A stretch of 64,000 bases of DNA from Halomonas denitrificans (GCA_019800895.1 JAHVKF010000002.1:186001-250000); one strand, 5' to 3'. Numbered from the stretch's first letter, positions 36,145 to 46,900 are shown. Numbers and translations are program-made. The notes: generated by a model not told the origin, from the sequence alone.

Positions 36145-38688
36145 TCAGAACGGCTTGTCCCACCGGATGCCGATCGTGAAGGCGTCCTTCGAGAAGTCGT
36201 CGTAGGCGCTGTAGAAATTGTAGGAGAAGAAGCCCGAGAACCCCATCGGGAACTGCGCCGACAGGTTGAAGCTGGCGTCGAAGAACGCGTCGTCGCGGGC
36301 CTGAACGTCGATCGAGATCGGATCGCTGACCAGCGTGGCCTCATCGAAGGGATTGTTGATCAGGCGCAGGGCGATGTTCTCGTTCTCGTCCTCGGTTTCC
36401 ATCACGTAGCTGACCCGCAGGCCGGGAATCAGCACCCCGAAATCGGTGTTGATGACGTAGTCGACCTGGGCACCGGCGGAAACACGGAAGCTCTCGATGT
36501 CGCGGTCGCCGACCCGGAAATTCCACGCCTCGGACCCCGCGAGCGAGGCCTCGGTGTAGCCGTCGATGCTGCCGTCGATGTAGGTCACCGACGCGACGGG
36601 ACCGAAGCGCCAGCCGCCGCGGTTCCAGGTGTAGCCGGTGTTCAGGCCGACGAACAGCTGGTCGCCGTCCGTGTCGGCTTCGTGGACCGACGTGAACCGG
36701 CCGCCGAGGTCCGTGTACGACACGTTGCGCTCGAGGTCGAAGTCCGATTTTCCGTAGCTGACCAGGCCGTCGAGGAACCAGCGCTCGCTGATCTGCCAAC
36801 CGGCGTAGAGCGACAGCGCCCACTGGTCCACGTCGGTCTCGCCGCGGTCGCCGTCGTGGTCGATGCCGACCTTGCCGTAGGACACGGAGCCGCCGGCGAT
36901 GACGTCGTCGGTGAAGCGATAGTCGGCGCCCAGCAGCAGGTTCCAGCTATCGAAGTCGTAGCCGTTCTCGAACGCGTCGCCGTCGCGCTCGCCGAGGTCG
37001 ATGTCGCCCTGCAGGAACACGCCCAGCTTGCCGAAATCGCCGAAGGGCTCCTCTTCCGAGGCGCCCATGCCGATCAGCCCGTCGAAGGCCGACTGCAGCG
37101 CGGCGGACGGCACGATCTGGTCGTTCACCCGGATGTTCAGCCCCGACACGGACGCGCCCCGGCCGCCGCCGTTGCGGCGCTCGTGCAGCCGGTTGCGCAC
37201 GTGGCGGAACTGGGACCGGGTGAGCTCCACCGTGTAGTCCCGCAGCGCCGGGAGCTGGGACGTCAGCGCCTGGTCGAGGGCGTTCGCGGCCTGTTCATCG
37301 GTGGTATCGCGGTCCTTCAGGGCCGAACAGGCCTCGCGCAGGTCCTGCTGGGGGGGCGTGAGGTTGCCCGCGTCGCCCTCGGCGACCAGCATCGGACAGA
37401 TCTCGTCGAGGCGCGCGCCGAGCTCGCGCTGGGGATCGCTCAGCCCCGGCAGCTCGGACAGGTCGTTGTCGAAGCGCTGCGTCTCCGAACAACCGGTCGC
37501 ATCGACGGGCGCGCCGGCGGGCGTGCCGGGGCACTGGTCGATGGCGTCGTTGATGCCGTCGGCGTCTTCATCGAGCTGCGTGGCGCTGCAACCGTCGGCA
37601 TCCACCGCTTCGCCGGCGGGCGTGTTCGGGCACTGGTCGAGTGAATCGCTGACGCCGTCGCCGTCGTCATCGAGCTGCGACGCACTGCAGCCGTTCGCAT
37701 CCACCGGCTCGCCGGCCGGGGTGCCGGGACACTGGTCGACGTCGTTGGCGACCCCGTCCCCGTCGTCGTCCTGTTGCGAAGCCGGACAGCCATCGGCATC
37801 GACCTGCGTGCCCGGCGGCGTGTCCGGACACTGGTCGCGGTCGTTGGTGACCCCGTCGCCGTCGTCGTCGAGCTGGGAGGGCGCGCAGCCATTGGCGTCG
37901 ACCTGCGCACCGGGTGGCGTGTCCGGGCACTGGTCCACGCCGTTGCCGACCCCGTCGCCGTCGTCGTCGACCTGCGACGGGCCGCAGCCGGCGGCATCCA
38001 CCGGTTCACCGGCAGGCGTGTTCGGACAGGCGTCGGCGGCATCGATCACGCCGTCGCCGTCGGCGTCGCTCTCGAAGTTCGCTCGAACGGCCGTGTCGCC
38101 GGCCAGGTTCACCGTGCAGTCACCGGTGCCGAAACAGCCACCGCCCGCCCAGCCGGTGAATACCGAGGTGGGGCCGGGCTCCGCGAAGAGCGTGACCGCG
38201 CTGCCCGTCGGATAGATCTCGCTGCAGTCGCCGGGGCAGGAAATCCCGGGCAGATCGCTCTGGACGCTGCCGGTGCCGCCACCGGTGACGTTCACGCTCA
38301 GGCTGGCGTTGGCCGAGCTGAAATTGGCGGTCACCGACTGGATCGCCGGGGTCCCCATGTCGCCGTCGACAACCACGGTGCAGTCGGGGTCGATGCCGAC
38401 CGGGGCGCATTCGCCGCCCCAGCCGATGAAGTCCTGGCCGGGCTGGGGGTTGGCGGTCAGGAAGACCGTGATCGTGCCGGTGCCCGAATCGAACTGGCAG
38501 GTGCCACCGTTCCGGGTGCAGTTTATGCCGAAATTCGCGTCCGTCACGACCCCGTCGCCGAACACGGTGATCTCGAGCACGTTGGCGCGGGCTTCGCCGG
38601 CGAACAGCAGGATCAGAACGCACAGGGCGAGGGCGATGAGCCGTCGCAGGCCCCGATGGCTTCGTTCCACGGCCAACGCATCGTTCAT
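36145..38688 (-). CDS. Autotransporter with thrombospondin type 3 repeats
   Basis: 847 residues. A signal (cut after GEARA) precedes two cysteine-bearing domains (about 37-205; GWGGECAP and GWAGGGCF, like bacterial InlB-type B repeats), six 33-residue TSP3 calcium repeats (210-407), a helical linker (about 410-530) and a C-terminal beta-barrel of roughly 285 residues ending in Phe (RWDKPF). The barrel makes it an outer-membrane autotransporter with the repeats outside. GGAGGGAG precedes the start. The caspase-like gene ends 34 bases upstream on the same strand, so they form an operon. Confidence 0.88.
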   Translation of the reverse strand: MNDALAVERSHRGLRRLIALALCVLILLFAGEARANVLEITVFGDGVVTDANFGINCTRNGGTCQFDSGTGTITVFLTANPQPGQDFIGWGGECAPVGIDPDCTVVVDGDMGTPAIQSVTANFSSANASLSVNVTGGGTGSVQSDLPGISCPGDCSEIYPTGSAVTLFAEPGPTSVFTGWAGGGCFGTGDCTVNLAGDTAVRANFESDADGDGVIDAADACPNTPAGEPVDAAGCGPSQVDDDGDGVGNGVDQCPDTPPGAQVDANGCAPSQLDDDGDGVTNDRDQCPDTPPGTQVDADGCPASQQDDDGDGVANDVDQCPGTPAGEPVDANGCSASQLDDDGDGVSDSLDQCPNTPAGEAVDADGCSATQLDEDADGINDAIDQCPGTPAGAPVDATGCSETQRFDNDLSELPGLSDPQRELGARLDEICPMLVAEGDAGNLTPPQQDLREACSALKDRDTTDEQAANALDQALTSQLPALRDYTVELTRSQFRHVRNRLHERRNGGGRGASVSGLNIRVNDQIVPSAALQSAFDGLIGMGASEEEPFGDFGKLGVFLQGDIDLGERDGDAFENGYDFDSWNLLLGADYRFTDDVIAGGSVSYGKVGIDHDGDRGETDVDQWALSLYAGWQISERWFLDGLVSYGKSDFDLERNVSYTDLGGRFTSVHEADTDGDQLFVGLNTGYTWNRGGWRFGPVASVTYIDGSIDGYTEASLAGSEAWNFRVGDRDIESFRVSAGAQVDYVINTDFGVLIPGLRVSYVMETEDENENIALRLINNPFDEATLVSDPISIDVQARDDAFFDASFNLSAQFPMGFSGFFSYNFYSAYDDFSKDAFTIGIRWDKPF
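37468..38061 (-). repeat. Six 99-bp TSP3 repeats
   Basis: Six in-frame 99-base units encode 33-residue blocks with DGDGV, then DxCPxTPxGxxVDxxGC. All keep the Asp ladder that binds calcium, and each has a cysteine pair. Confidence 0.85.
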
Positions 38689-38722
38689 CGTGACTCCCTC
38701 CGGGGTCCGGGTCTCCGTCCGT

Positions 38723-40408
38723 TCAGCTCTGCCGCACGAAGAAGAAATCGCCGACCTCGTCGCCGGCGCGCTTGATGGCCTTGAACTGCGGGTTCAGCTC
38801 CGGCTGGCGCTCTTCCAGTTCATCGAGCACCTGAAGGAACAGGGCGGGCGCGGTGAGCACGGCGTCGTTGCCCTCGAGGACCGCGATCAGCGCATCGGCG
38901 AACACGGACTGGTCGAGCTTGCCCACTTCCTGCAGCGGGAAATCCATGCCCGATGTCATCAGCAGGCGCGAGCGGTTCGGAAAGCGCAGCTGGACGTAGG
39001 CCTCGCTCTGCAGGTTCGCCATGTCGGTGGCGAGCAGGAACGCCGGGTTGTCGGCCAGCAGGCCGGCATAGGACGAATCCGCGACCACGATGATGCGCTT
39101 GGCCTTCAGCCGCGCGAGGTGGCCACTGACCTGCTCGGTGGGTACCCAGAACGTGTCGTTGGGCGCGGGCTCGGCATTGACCGGCAGCCAGTAGCCCGTG
39201 TCGTATACCCCGCTCTCGCGGCGGTTGCCGTGGCCGGAATAGTAGATCAGCAGGTTGTCGTTCTCGTCGAGCTCGTCGTTGAGCTGATTGAGCGCCCGCA
39301 GCAGCCCCGCGTCGTCACTGTTGGGCAGCAGTCGCACGTTGAAGCCGTAGCGCCGCTCCAGCACCCCGGCCAAACGCTGGGCGTCGCTGACCGGCGTTTC
39401 GAGATCGTCCAGCAGGTCGTAGTCGGCGTTGCCGATCACCAGCGCGTAGTAGCGGCCGAAGTTGCGGCCGGCGGCGCTGACCTCTACGGGCGGGCTCGTC
39501 CGCTCGCGGCCCGCATCGACGGCCGCAGCGACCGCCTCGCTCGCGGTCTCGGCGGCGGGCGTCGGACCGGTGGCCTCAGCGGAATCGGCGGGCTCGGCAC
39601 GAACGACGGCCTCGCGGACCCGCTCCGAGCGCCCCTGCGCCCGGCCGCGCGCCTCCGCCTCGGCGACGGCCATCTCCATGGCGATTCCGGCCGCCGTATC
39701 GGCAGCGCGTCGCTCGGCCTCGAGGGTCCGGGCGTTCTCCTCGGCCTGCCGCAGCAAGGCCCGGGTCGCATCGCTCTCGCGCACCAGCGCATCATCGCTC
39801 ACGCCCCAGGCGCGGCGGTACAGGTTGAGCGCTTGAACCTTGTCCTGTTCCACGCCCCGGCCCGTTTCGTACAGGGTGCCGAGATTGAACAGCGCGGTCT
39901 TGTGGCCCTGCTCCGCGGCCCGTCCGTACCACAGCGCCGCGACCTCGAAATTGGGTTCGGTGCCCAGCCCCTGCTCGAAGATCTCGCCCACCGTGTTCTG
40001 GGCGTCCGCGTCGCCGTCCTCGGCCGCCGGCAGCCAGATCCTCAGCGCGGTCTTGTAGTCGGCGCGGTCGTAGGCGACGTATTCACCGCCGCGCACGCGG
40101 CAGTCGATGGCGGTGGTCCGCACCGGCCGGCGCGGGGTCATGTAGGTCCGGTTGCCGAGCTGCCGGAGCTGGCCGGGCAGCAGGCAGTCGACGATGTAGA
40201 GATCGGCGACGCGCGCGTCTTCGGGAATCTCCACGCGCGGGGACTGCGGAGCGGCGCAGGCGGCAAGAAGCAGGGTGGCGGAGGCGGCAAGAAGCAGCGG
40301 CGGCGCGGCGATTCGTCGCCGCCGGACCGATCCTCGCCCGTCCCGCCGGGACCGGCTGGATCGCGGCGAGGTCGTGGAAACGCTCGAACGGTATATGCTC
40401 CGTTTCAT
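38723..40408 (-). CDS. Caspase-like lipoprotein with SEL1 repeats; catalytic Cys replaced by Ser
   Basis: 561 residues. A long basic N-region (1-33) leads to a lipobox (LLLAAC, Cys51). Next come a region with five cysteines, SEL1-type repeats (about 115-195, AQNTVGEIFEQGLGTEPNF), a helical alanine-rich linker and a C14 caspase-type domain (about 323-530). The catalytic His is kept (YYSGHG, His393), but the nucleophile position reads VVADSSYAG: Ser446 (codon TCC) instead of the usual Cys in DSCYSG. The chain is otherwise well formed and not degraded. It is the first gene of a pair with the autotransporter. The start has a weak ribosome-binding site and is open to revision. Confidence 0.83.
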   Translation of the reverse strand: MKRSIYRSSVSTTSPRSSRSRRDGRGSVRRRRIAAPPLLLAASATLLLAACAAPQSPRVEIPEDARVADLYIVDCLLPGQLRQLGNRTYMTPRRPVRTTAIDCRVRGGEYVAYDRADYKTALRIWLPAAEDGDADAQNTVGEIFEQGLGTEPNFEVAALWYGRAAEQGHKTALFNLGTLYETGRGVEQDKVQALNLYRRAWGVSDDALVRESDATRALLRQAEENARTLEAERRAADTAAGIAMEMAVAEAEARGRAQGRSERVREAVVRAEPADSAEATGPTPAAETASEAVAAAVDAGRERTSPPVEVSAAGRNFGRYYALVIGNADYDLLDDLETPVSDAQRLAGVLERRYGFNVRLLPNSDDAGLLRALNQLNDELDENDNLLIYYSGHGNRRESGVYDTGYWLPVNAEPAPNDTFWVPTEQVSGHLARLKAKRIIVVADSSYAGLLADNPAFLLATDMANLQSEAYVQLRFPNRSRLLMTSGMDFPLQEVGKLDQSVFADALIAVLEGNDAVLTAPALFLQVLDELEERQPELNPQFKAIKRAGDEVGDFFFVRQS

Positions 40409-40436
40409 GCTGCGCCCCGCGGAATCGTGTCCGTAG

Positions 40437-41285
40437 ATGGCCGAATATAGGCCAAAACCCCCGCGACGACAAATCGCCGCAGGCGCGCTGATCGTCCTGG
40501 TGCTCTCGCTTTCCGGTTGTGCATCCATCGACGCGCTGGACCGGGCGACGGCCAGCGGCGAACTCGAGCGCACCCGGATCGCCGCGGGCGGATTCGAACT
40601 GGCGCTGATCGGGCGGCCGCTGCCCGAGCGCGTCGATGTCGGAACCGGGAGGCTGGTCGTCTACCTCGGCAGCGACGGCCGGCCCTGGCGCGACCGGCGG
40701 CCGGCCGCCGACCCCACGGGCCGCCGCGCGCTGGCGCTGGACCTGATGCGCCGGGACCCGCGGCCCGCCGTGTACCTCGGTCGCCCCTGCTACCACGGAA
40801 CCGCCGACGCCCCGCCGTGCACGTCCCGCCTGTGGACCTCGGGCCGGTACTCGACGACCGTGGTCGACGCACTGGCCGCGGGGCTCCGGGCGCTGATCGC
40901 GCGCCACGAGCCGAGCGAGCTGACCCTGGTCGGCTACAGCGGCGGCGGCACGCTCGCGGTGCTGGCGGCATCGAACCTTTCGGCGGAGATCGACGTCGAA
41001 GTGATCACGATCGCCGCCAATCTCGACCCGGCGGCCTGGACCGCGTTTCACGGCCTGCTGCCGCTTTCGGCGTCGTTGAATCCCGTCGAAGCGGTGCCCT
41101 CGCCGGCGCGGTTTCGCCAGCTGCACCTCGTCGGCACGGCGGACCTGCGCGTACCGGTGCAGACGATCCGACGCTACCGCGAGCGGCAGCCCGATGCGAA
41201 GGTGCTGGAGGTCGAGGGCTTCGACCACGTCTGCTGCTGGGTGCGCGACTGGCCGACGATCCTCGCCGAGATCGCCACGCGGTGA
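40437..41285 (+). CDS. Lipoprotein alpha/beta hydrolase
   Basis: 282 residues. A lipobox (SLSGC, Cys28) predicts outer- or inner-membrane anchoring. The hydrolase fold has the nucleophile elbow GYSGGG, a GTADLRVP loop with the likely acid, and GFDHVCCW with the catalytic His. Four cysteines may form disulfides. It starts only 28 bases from the divergent caspase-like gene, so their promoters must overlap. Substrate unknown. Confidence 0.8.
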   Translation: MAEYRPKPPRRQIAAGALIVLVLSLSGCASIDALDRATASGELERTRIAAGGFELALIGRPLPERVDVGTGRLVVYLGSDGRPWRDRRPAADPTGRRALALDLMRRDPRPAVYLGRPCYHGTADAPPCTSRLWTSGRYSTTVVDALAAGLRALIARHEPSELTLVGYSGGGTLAVLAASNLSAEIDVEVITIAANLDPAAWTAFHGLLPLSASLNPVEAVPSPARFRQLHLVGTADLRVPVQTIRRYRERQPDAKVLEVEGFDHVCCWVRDWPTILAEIATR

Positions 41286-41324
41286 CCGGCGTCCGCAGCG
41301 GCCGGCTCGGTGCGGGCCGTCCGC

Positions 41325-42890
41325 TCAGCCCGCCGGCTCGGCCTCGAGTTCGTTCTCCAACCGTTCCCGCAGCGCCATCAGGCCCGGGTGGTTGGCAAGG
41401 TATTCGTTCTCCCCGTAGCCGTCGATCATGGTCAGCAGGTACTGCTTCTGCCGCGCATGCTCGAGCGTCGGCGCCATTTCGATCAACCGCTCGGCCAGCA
41501 GGTCCAGGCCCTTCTCGGCGTCCGCATTGCGCGGGTGCAGGGCGTAGGCGGCGAGGAAGTAGCGGGATGCTCCGTCCCAGTCCTGGATCTCGGCCGACTG
41601 GCGGCCCAGCTCGAGGTTGCGGGTGATCTGCTGCTGTCGTTCCAGCGGCAGCTGGGCGAAGGGCACGGCGGGCCCTTCGGGACGCGTTGCCTGCCACGCG
41701 AAGTAGCCCGAGCTCAGGGCCAGCGCGACGACCGCCGCGATCAGCAGGCGGTTGCGCCGCGTCTTGCCGCTGAACTGTTTCAGGAACAGCTCGGCCGACG
41801 CGATCCGGTCCTTGCGCTCGAACTGGAGCGCGCCGGCGATCGCCTTCCACTGGTGGCGTTTGACATTGCGCAGGGGCTCCGGGGTCATCCCGGCGTTCAT
41901 CGCCTCCACCGCGTGCTTGCCGTCGAAGGGGTGCTTGCCGGAAAACAGGATGTAGGCGGTCAGGCCGAGCGCGTAGACGTCGTCGGCCGGGTGCGGTTCG
42001 TTGCCGCCCTGGAGCATCTCCAGCGACGCGTAGCCCAGCGTCAACGCGCCGAGCTCGCCGGCGTCGAAGCTGTCCTTCTCGACCGCCGAGTCGACGATGC
42101 GGGCGATGCCGAAATCGAGGATCTTCACCCGTCCGTCGGTGGTCACGAACACGTTGTCGGGCTTGAAGTCCGAATGCACCACGCCGAACTTGTGGGCATA
42201 GGCCAGCCCGGCGGCCATTTCCTTGACCATCCGCTCGGGGCTGGGCCTTCTGCCTTCGGCGTAGTCGATCTCCTTCCAGCCCGACAGCGGGGCGCCCTGG
42301 AGCAGCTCCATGGTCATGAAGACCCGGTCGCCGTCGCGATCGAAGTCGTACACGGTCACGACGTTCGGGTGGGCCAGCTGCTGGGACTTCTTGGCCTCGC
42401 GCTGCAGGCTGATCAGCGCCTTCGGGTGACGCGAGAACTCTTCGCCGAGAATCTTGATCGCCACCCAGGGGTTGTCGTCCTGGGCCTCGACCTTGCGCAG
42501 GTCGCGCGCCTTGTACACCTGCCCCATGCCGCCACGACCGAGGCGCTCTTCCAGGATGAAGCGCTGCTTCAGCGCCATCGCCCCGGCCGGAATCGGCGCG
42601 GTGATGCGCTGGCGCGGCACCCCGTTGCCCGGTTCCCGCCGATCCACCACGGTGGCATCGTCGCGATCCGTGGCGTTATCGATGGATGCGCCGTCGTCCA
42701 TGACCGTCGCGTCAGGATCGACGGGCTCGCCGTCGTCGAGCGCGCTTCGATCGCCCATCACCTCGGTGCGGTCCGGGTCGGCCCGCTCACCGATGACTTC
42801 GGTCCGGCCGTCCTCGGGCCGGTCGCCGTCCGGCGCGTCCGGGCCCTTGAAGACCTCCGTGCGGTCCTTGTCGTCGTTCGACGGGCTCAT
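41325..42890 (-). CDS. Membrane Ser/Thr protein kinase
   Basis: 521 residues. The first 100 residues hold repeated Thr motifs: RTEV around Thr11, Thr30 and Thr42, and DATV around Thr62 and Thr80. The kinase domain (about 112-375) has GRGGMGQVYKA, AIKIL with the invariant Lys, the catalytic loop HSDFKPDN (His239-Asn246, Asp241 kept, Arg replaced by Ser, so a non-RD kinase) and DFGIARI. One transmembrane helix (about 386-402) and a TPR-like periplasmic part follow. It is convergent with the lipoprotein hydrolase. Probably phosphorylates regulators; the N-terminal Thr cluster suggests FHA-type docking. Confidence 0.9.
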   Translation of the reverse strand: MSPSNDDKDRTEVFKGPDAPDGDRPEDGRTEVIGERADPDRTEVMGDRSALDDGEPVDPDATVMDDGASIDNATDRDDATVVDRREPGNGVPRQRITAPIPAGAMALKQRFILEERLGRGGMGQVYKARDLRKVEAQDDNPWVAIKILGEEFSRHPKALISLQREAKKSQQLAHPNVVTVYDFDRDGDRVFMTMELLQGAPLSGWKEIDYAEGRRPSPERMVKEMAAGLAYAHKFGVVHSDFKPDNVFVTTDGRVKILDFGIARIVDSAVEKDSFDAGELGALTLGYASLEMLQGGNEPHPADDVYALGLTAYILFSGKHPFDGKHAVEAMNAGMTPEPLRNVKRHQWKAIAGALQFERKDRIASAELFLKQFSGKTRRNRLLIAAVVALALSSGYFAWQATRPEGPAVPFAQLPLERQQQITRNLELGRQSAEIQDWDGASRYFLAAYALHPRNADAEKGLDLLAERLIEMAPTLEHARQKQYLLTMIDGYGENEYLANHPGLMALRERLENELEAEPAG

Positions 42891-43041
42891 GAGCCACTCT
42901 TATGACACAAATCCGCGAAGCGCTCAATTCGGCTCGGCATCCGCGACATCGTCGCCGCTTCGACAATCTTGCCCGCAACTCCCGGTTGCGCGGGCCGCCC
43001 CCCACGCCGGCTCCCACGCCCATCCACTAGAATGCCGCCGC

Positions 43042-43704
43042 ATGCGCAATCTGACCCGACACATCCCGGCAGGCACCGAAACGGTCGTCTTCGACTGGAA
43101 CGGGACCTTGCTGAACGACATCGACTACTGCCTGTCGATCACCAACGCGATGCTGGAAGAGCACGCCCTTCCGCAACTGACGCGATCACGCTATCGGGAC
43201 ATCTTCGGCTTTCCCGTGCAGGACTACTACCGGAGGCTGGGTTTCGATTTCACCGAGCACCCGTTCCCCGACCTGGCCGCCCGCTGGATGCGCACCTACA
43301 CCGCCGAGGTGACGTCCCGGGCCGACCTCTTCGACCAGACGGAAGCGCTGATCGCGGACCTGAAGAACGGCGGCTATCGGCTCGTCATCCTGACGGCCGC
43401 GATCGAATCGGACGTGCACGACCTCCTCGCCCACCACGGCCTCGACCAGGCCTTCGACGAGGTGTTCGGCCTCGACCACTGCGAGGCCAGCAGCAAGGTC
43501 GAGCGCGGTCGGCAGATGGTCGAAGCCCTGGGACTGGACACCCGAAGCACGCTGCTGATCGGCGATACGGACCACGACCACGAAGTCGGGCAGGACCTGG
43601 GCGTGCCGACCCTGCTGCTCGCCGACGGCCACCAGAGCTACGACCGGCTACGCCGGCTCGACTGCAGCGTACTTCCGACGCGGTACCAGGGTCCCGGACG
43701 CTAG
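43042..43704 (+). CDS. HAD-family phosphatase
   Basis: 220 residues from the ATG at 43042. The catalytic motif is VVFDWNGTLLND (Asp-x-Asn form), with the second-motif Thr in LVILTAA, a Lys in EASSKVERG and the acidic GDTDHDHEVG. A cap of about 70 residues lies after motif one, as in phosphoglycolate-phosphatase-type HADs. Cytoplasmic; substrate unknown. Confidence 0.86.
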   Translation: MRNLTRHIPAGTETVVFDWNGTLLNDIDYCLSITNAMLEEHALPQLTRSRYRDIFGFPVQDYYRRLGFDFTEHPFPDLAARWMRTYTAEVTSRADLFDQTEALIADLKNGGYRLVILTAAIESDVHDLLAHHGLDQAFDEVFGLDHCEASSKVERGRQMVEALGLDTRSTLLIGDTDHDHEVGQDLGVPTLLLADGHQSYDRLRRLDCSVLPTRYQGPGR

Positions 43705-43841
43705 GCGCCCCCCTTCGTCGCGCCATTCCCTCGCGGAAAGGGCCGGGTCGATCGAACCCACGACGTTGCATGCGAACCAACGTCGACATCGACCGGCCCG
43801 CACACGATCGCGGATCAGCGGATCGCGATTCTGGGCCTCGC

Positions 43842-43870
43842 TGGAACGCTCTGGACCACCCCCCTATACT
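43842..43870 (+). promoter_or_regulatory. Probable promoter of the RHS gene
   Basis: TATACT at 43865-43870 is a near-perfect -10 box, with TGGAAC 17 bases upstream as a weak -35 (three of six matches). It lies 45 bases before the RHS start. Confidence 0.45.
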
Positions 43871-43914
43871 GATCCGAGACAGGGGCTGAGCAATGGGCGT
43901 TGGAGGGAAGGGTC

Positions 43915-46900
43915 ATGTCGTATCGACACGCTGTGGTCGTGTGTTCGTTTTTCGTTGTTCTCGTGCTCTCCGCATTCGATGCGTACGCGCAATCTCCCGC
44001 TCGGGGGGTAGAGCATCCGGGCTTCGTGCAATTGAGCGAGCAGCCGCGGCCCTCTCGCCCGGCCTCCGATCCGGGATCCCCCGGCCTGCCGTCTTCCGCC
44101 CTCAGCCGCGCCGGTTGGGAAGACGTCGTGACGATCGACCTGCCACCGGGAATCGACGGGACCGCGCCCCGAGTCGCATTGCGCACCGATCACCGGATTC
44201 GCGACGGGATTCTCGGCAGCGGCTGGCGCCTGGAAGCCACGTCGGTGATTCGTCGACGGGCTGCATCCGGTGGCGTCGCCGGAAATACCGAACACGACCT
44301 TTTCGAGCTCGATGGGCGCAAGCTGGTCCGCGTTGACGGAATCTTCCGTCTGCTCCGCGGCCAGGAGCCTCCCCTGCTGTTCGAGCCCGAGACCGTCGAT
44401 GGCTCGATCCTTCGTTATTTCCCGGAGGAGAACGTCTGGCGACAGAAGCGGGATGGCTGGACCTGGACCTACGGCAGCACATCGGAAACCGGTGCACGCG
44501 CAACGATCGCCGCTGCCTCCGACGGCTTCCCGGGCTCACCCGACGGGCCCGTTCGCGTCGTCGATGCAATCGATTCCGACGGCATCCTTGCGCCGTCGCG
44601 CCTGCCGGTCCTTCCATGCAGTGATGAGCGACCGTGGTGCAGGACGCTGGCGTGGCACCTGTCGAAGGTCGAGGACCCGCGCGGCAACGCGATCATCTAC
44701 GACTATCGCTTTGCCGCGATTCCGAACGGCCTCTATCCGGGCTACGCGCTCGATGGCGCCGGTCACCACCTGCTCGACCGGATCACCTGGGGTGACGGGC
44801 GTTGGGAACTGGAGTTCGACTATCGGCAGCGCCCCGATCTCCAATTGGCCTACGACACGGGGCGGGCAAGACTTCTCAGCCATCGCCTGACGGAACTGAC
44901 GGCCCGCCGGATCGGCGGAAGCGAATACTCCGTTTATCGATTCGCCTACAAGGACGAAGGCGGCGCTGCCTGCGGCGGTGGAGATTTCGATCCCCAGGGC
45001 GTCGAGGCCGAAGACCTGGTCGATCGTCCCCTGCAGACCCTGGTTCGCCGGATCAGCCGCGTGGGCGCTTCGGGCAGGCCCGGCGCCGGAATCGAACGCA
45101 CGCTGCGCTGTCTCGAAACCGAAGCCGGCGGTTTTGCCTGGAGCGAGCCGGACGACGCCAGTGATGCCTTCGTGCTCGACCTTTCCGGCGACGTTCCCGC
45201 CGAGTCGGTCGTTCCGATTCCGATCCAGCTCGACGGCGACGGCATCACCGATCTGCTGGTGATGGTCGTCGAACCGGAGGGCCTGGCCTCGCAGACCCCT
45301 GTCGTGAACTACCACGCCTTCATAGCAACGCCCGGCGGCGAGCAGCCCTTCACCCGCGACCACCCGGTCGCCGAGGCATGGCAGTCGAGACTCTCCGACG
45401 ACCTCGGCAGCGATCACTTCACCAAGGGCCGCGGCTGGGCGGTCGTCGACATCGACCTCGACGGCTGGAACGATCTGATCTACGAAACGGAGGACCGCAG
45501 TGTACTGCTCGCCCGCTATCGCCCCGAGCGCACGGGCTTCGTGGTCAATGCGATCGACCTCCCGGCCTGTGCCCTCCGCTTCGGCGAGATCGCCGACGTC
45601 GACGGGGATGGCTACGCGGACCTGGTTCGTCGTCCGCACCTCGGCTCGGACCGGTGCGGGGCCCGTCCGAAGACGCGCTGGCGACGCAACCTCGGACGTT
45701 TTCCGTTCTTCGACGGCGACGACCCGGAAGGTGGCCCACGGGTGCTCGATACACCGGAAGACCGGATCCTTGCCGAAATCGGCAACGTCGAGCCGCCCGA
45801 TCTCGGCAACGGCCGCGATGCCGCCGTCTTCATCGCGTCGCAGAGCCGGCTGTTCGATATCAATTCCGACGGCCTGATCGACCTGATCTACGCGTTCCAT
45901 CCTCGATGGATCGATACCGAGGGCACGCCGCTGTGCGAAGAAGACAACGTCTGCGGCTGGATCACCGATGGCGACGACGATCCCTACTCGCGGATCTTCT
46001 GGGGTGACGGCCGCGGCGGCTTCGTTGATTCGGGCCTGGCAGCCGGCGCTCCATTGCTCGACTACCAGCCGAGCGTTCTGGACATGGACGGAACGCCGCA
46101 GGACGCGCGTCAGGTCGGCCGCTTCGTTTCGATGCTCGACCTCGACCGTAGCGGACGTCCCGAGCTGCTGGCGACCACGCAGGGCGCGTTCGTCGGCGGT
46201 CACGTCTGGCGCGGCCTCCGCGAGGGCTACGGCAGCACGAGCGTTGCAGGGGGCGTCGCGGACGCGCGCGGCCTCGACCGTCGCTTCACCCTGCCGTTCG
46301 AGCGAAACCCCGATCGCGGCGACAGCTGCGAGACCTCGTCCACGATTCCGACCTTCGGTGACTTCGACGGCGACGGCTTCGTCGATGTGCTCACCTTCTA
46401 TCTCGGCCAGGAATTCCTAGATGGCTGCGAGGACTGGTGCGCACTGCTCAACACCAGCGAGCGCACGGTCAGCCGCGGCCGGATCACCTCCAGCGACGGC
46501 AGCTGGGGCGGGCGGACCGAGCTCGAGTGGGGCTTCAGCGCCGACCGCAGCTGGGTCCTCGTCGACGAGGAACGCTTCGAGTTTCCGCTGAACGTCGAGG
46601 TACTGCAGGCCCTCGACGGCGCCGCCGGACGGATCGAGCGCCAGTATTTCGCCGGAGCGATGGAGCGCGGCGGCTTTCGAGGATTCGGCCTGGTCGAACA
46701 GCGGCTGGCCAGCGGCGAGGTCGAGCGCCTCGCCTTCGCGACCAGCCCGATTCTGGCCGGCAAACCCCTGTATCGCGCGAAAGTGCGGGTCGACGACAGT
46801 CTCGAACAGCTGTCCGTCTACGCCTGGGGTCATCCCGTGTCCGACGACGAACTCTCCGATCTCGCCCCGGGCGCGAATCCATCGAGCTGGCAGCTCGATA

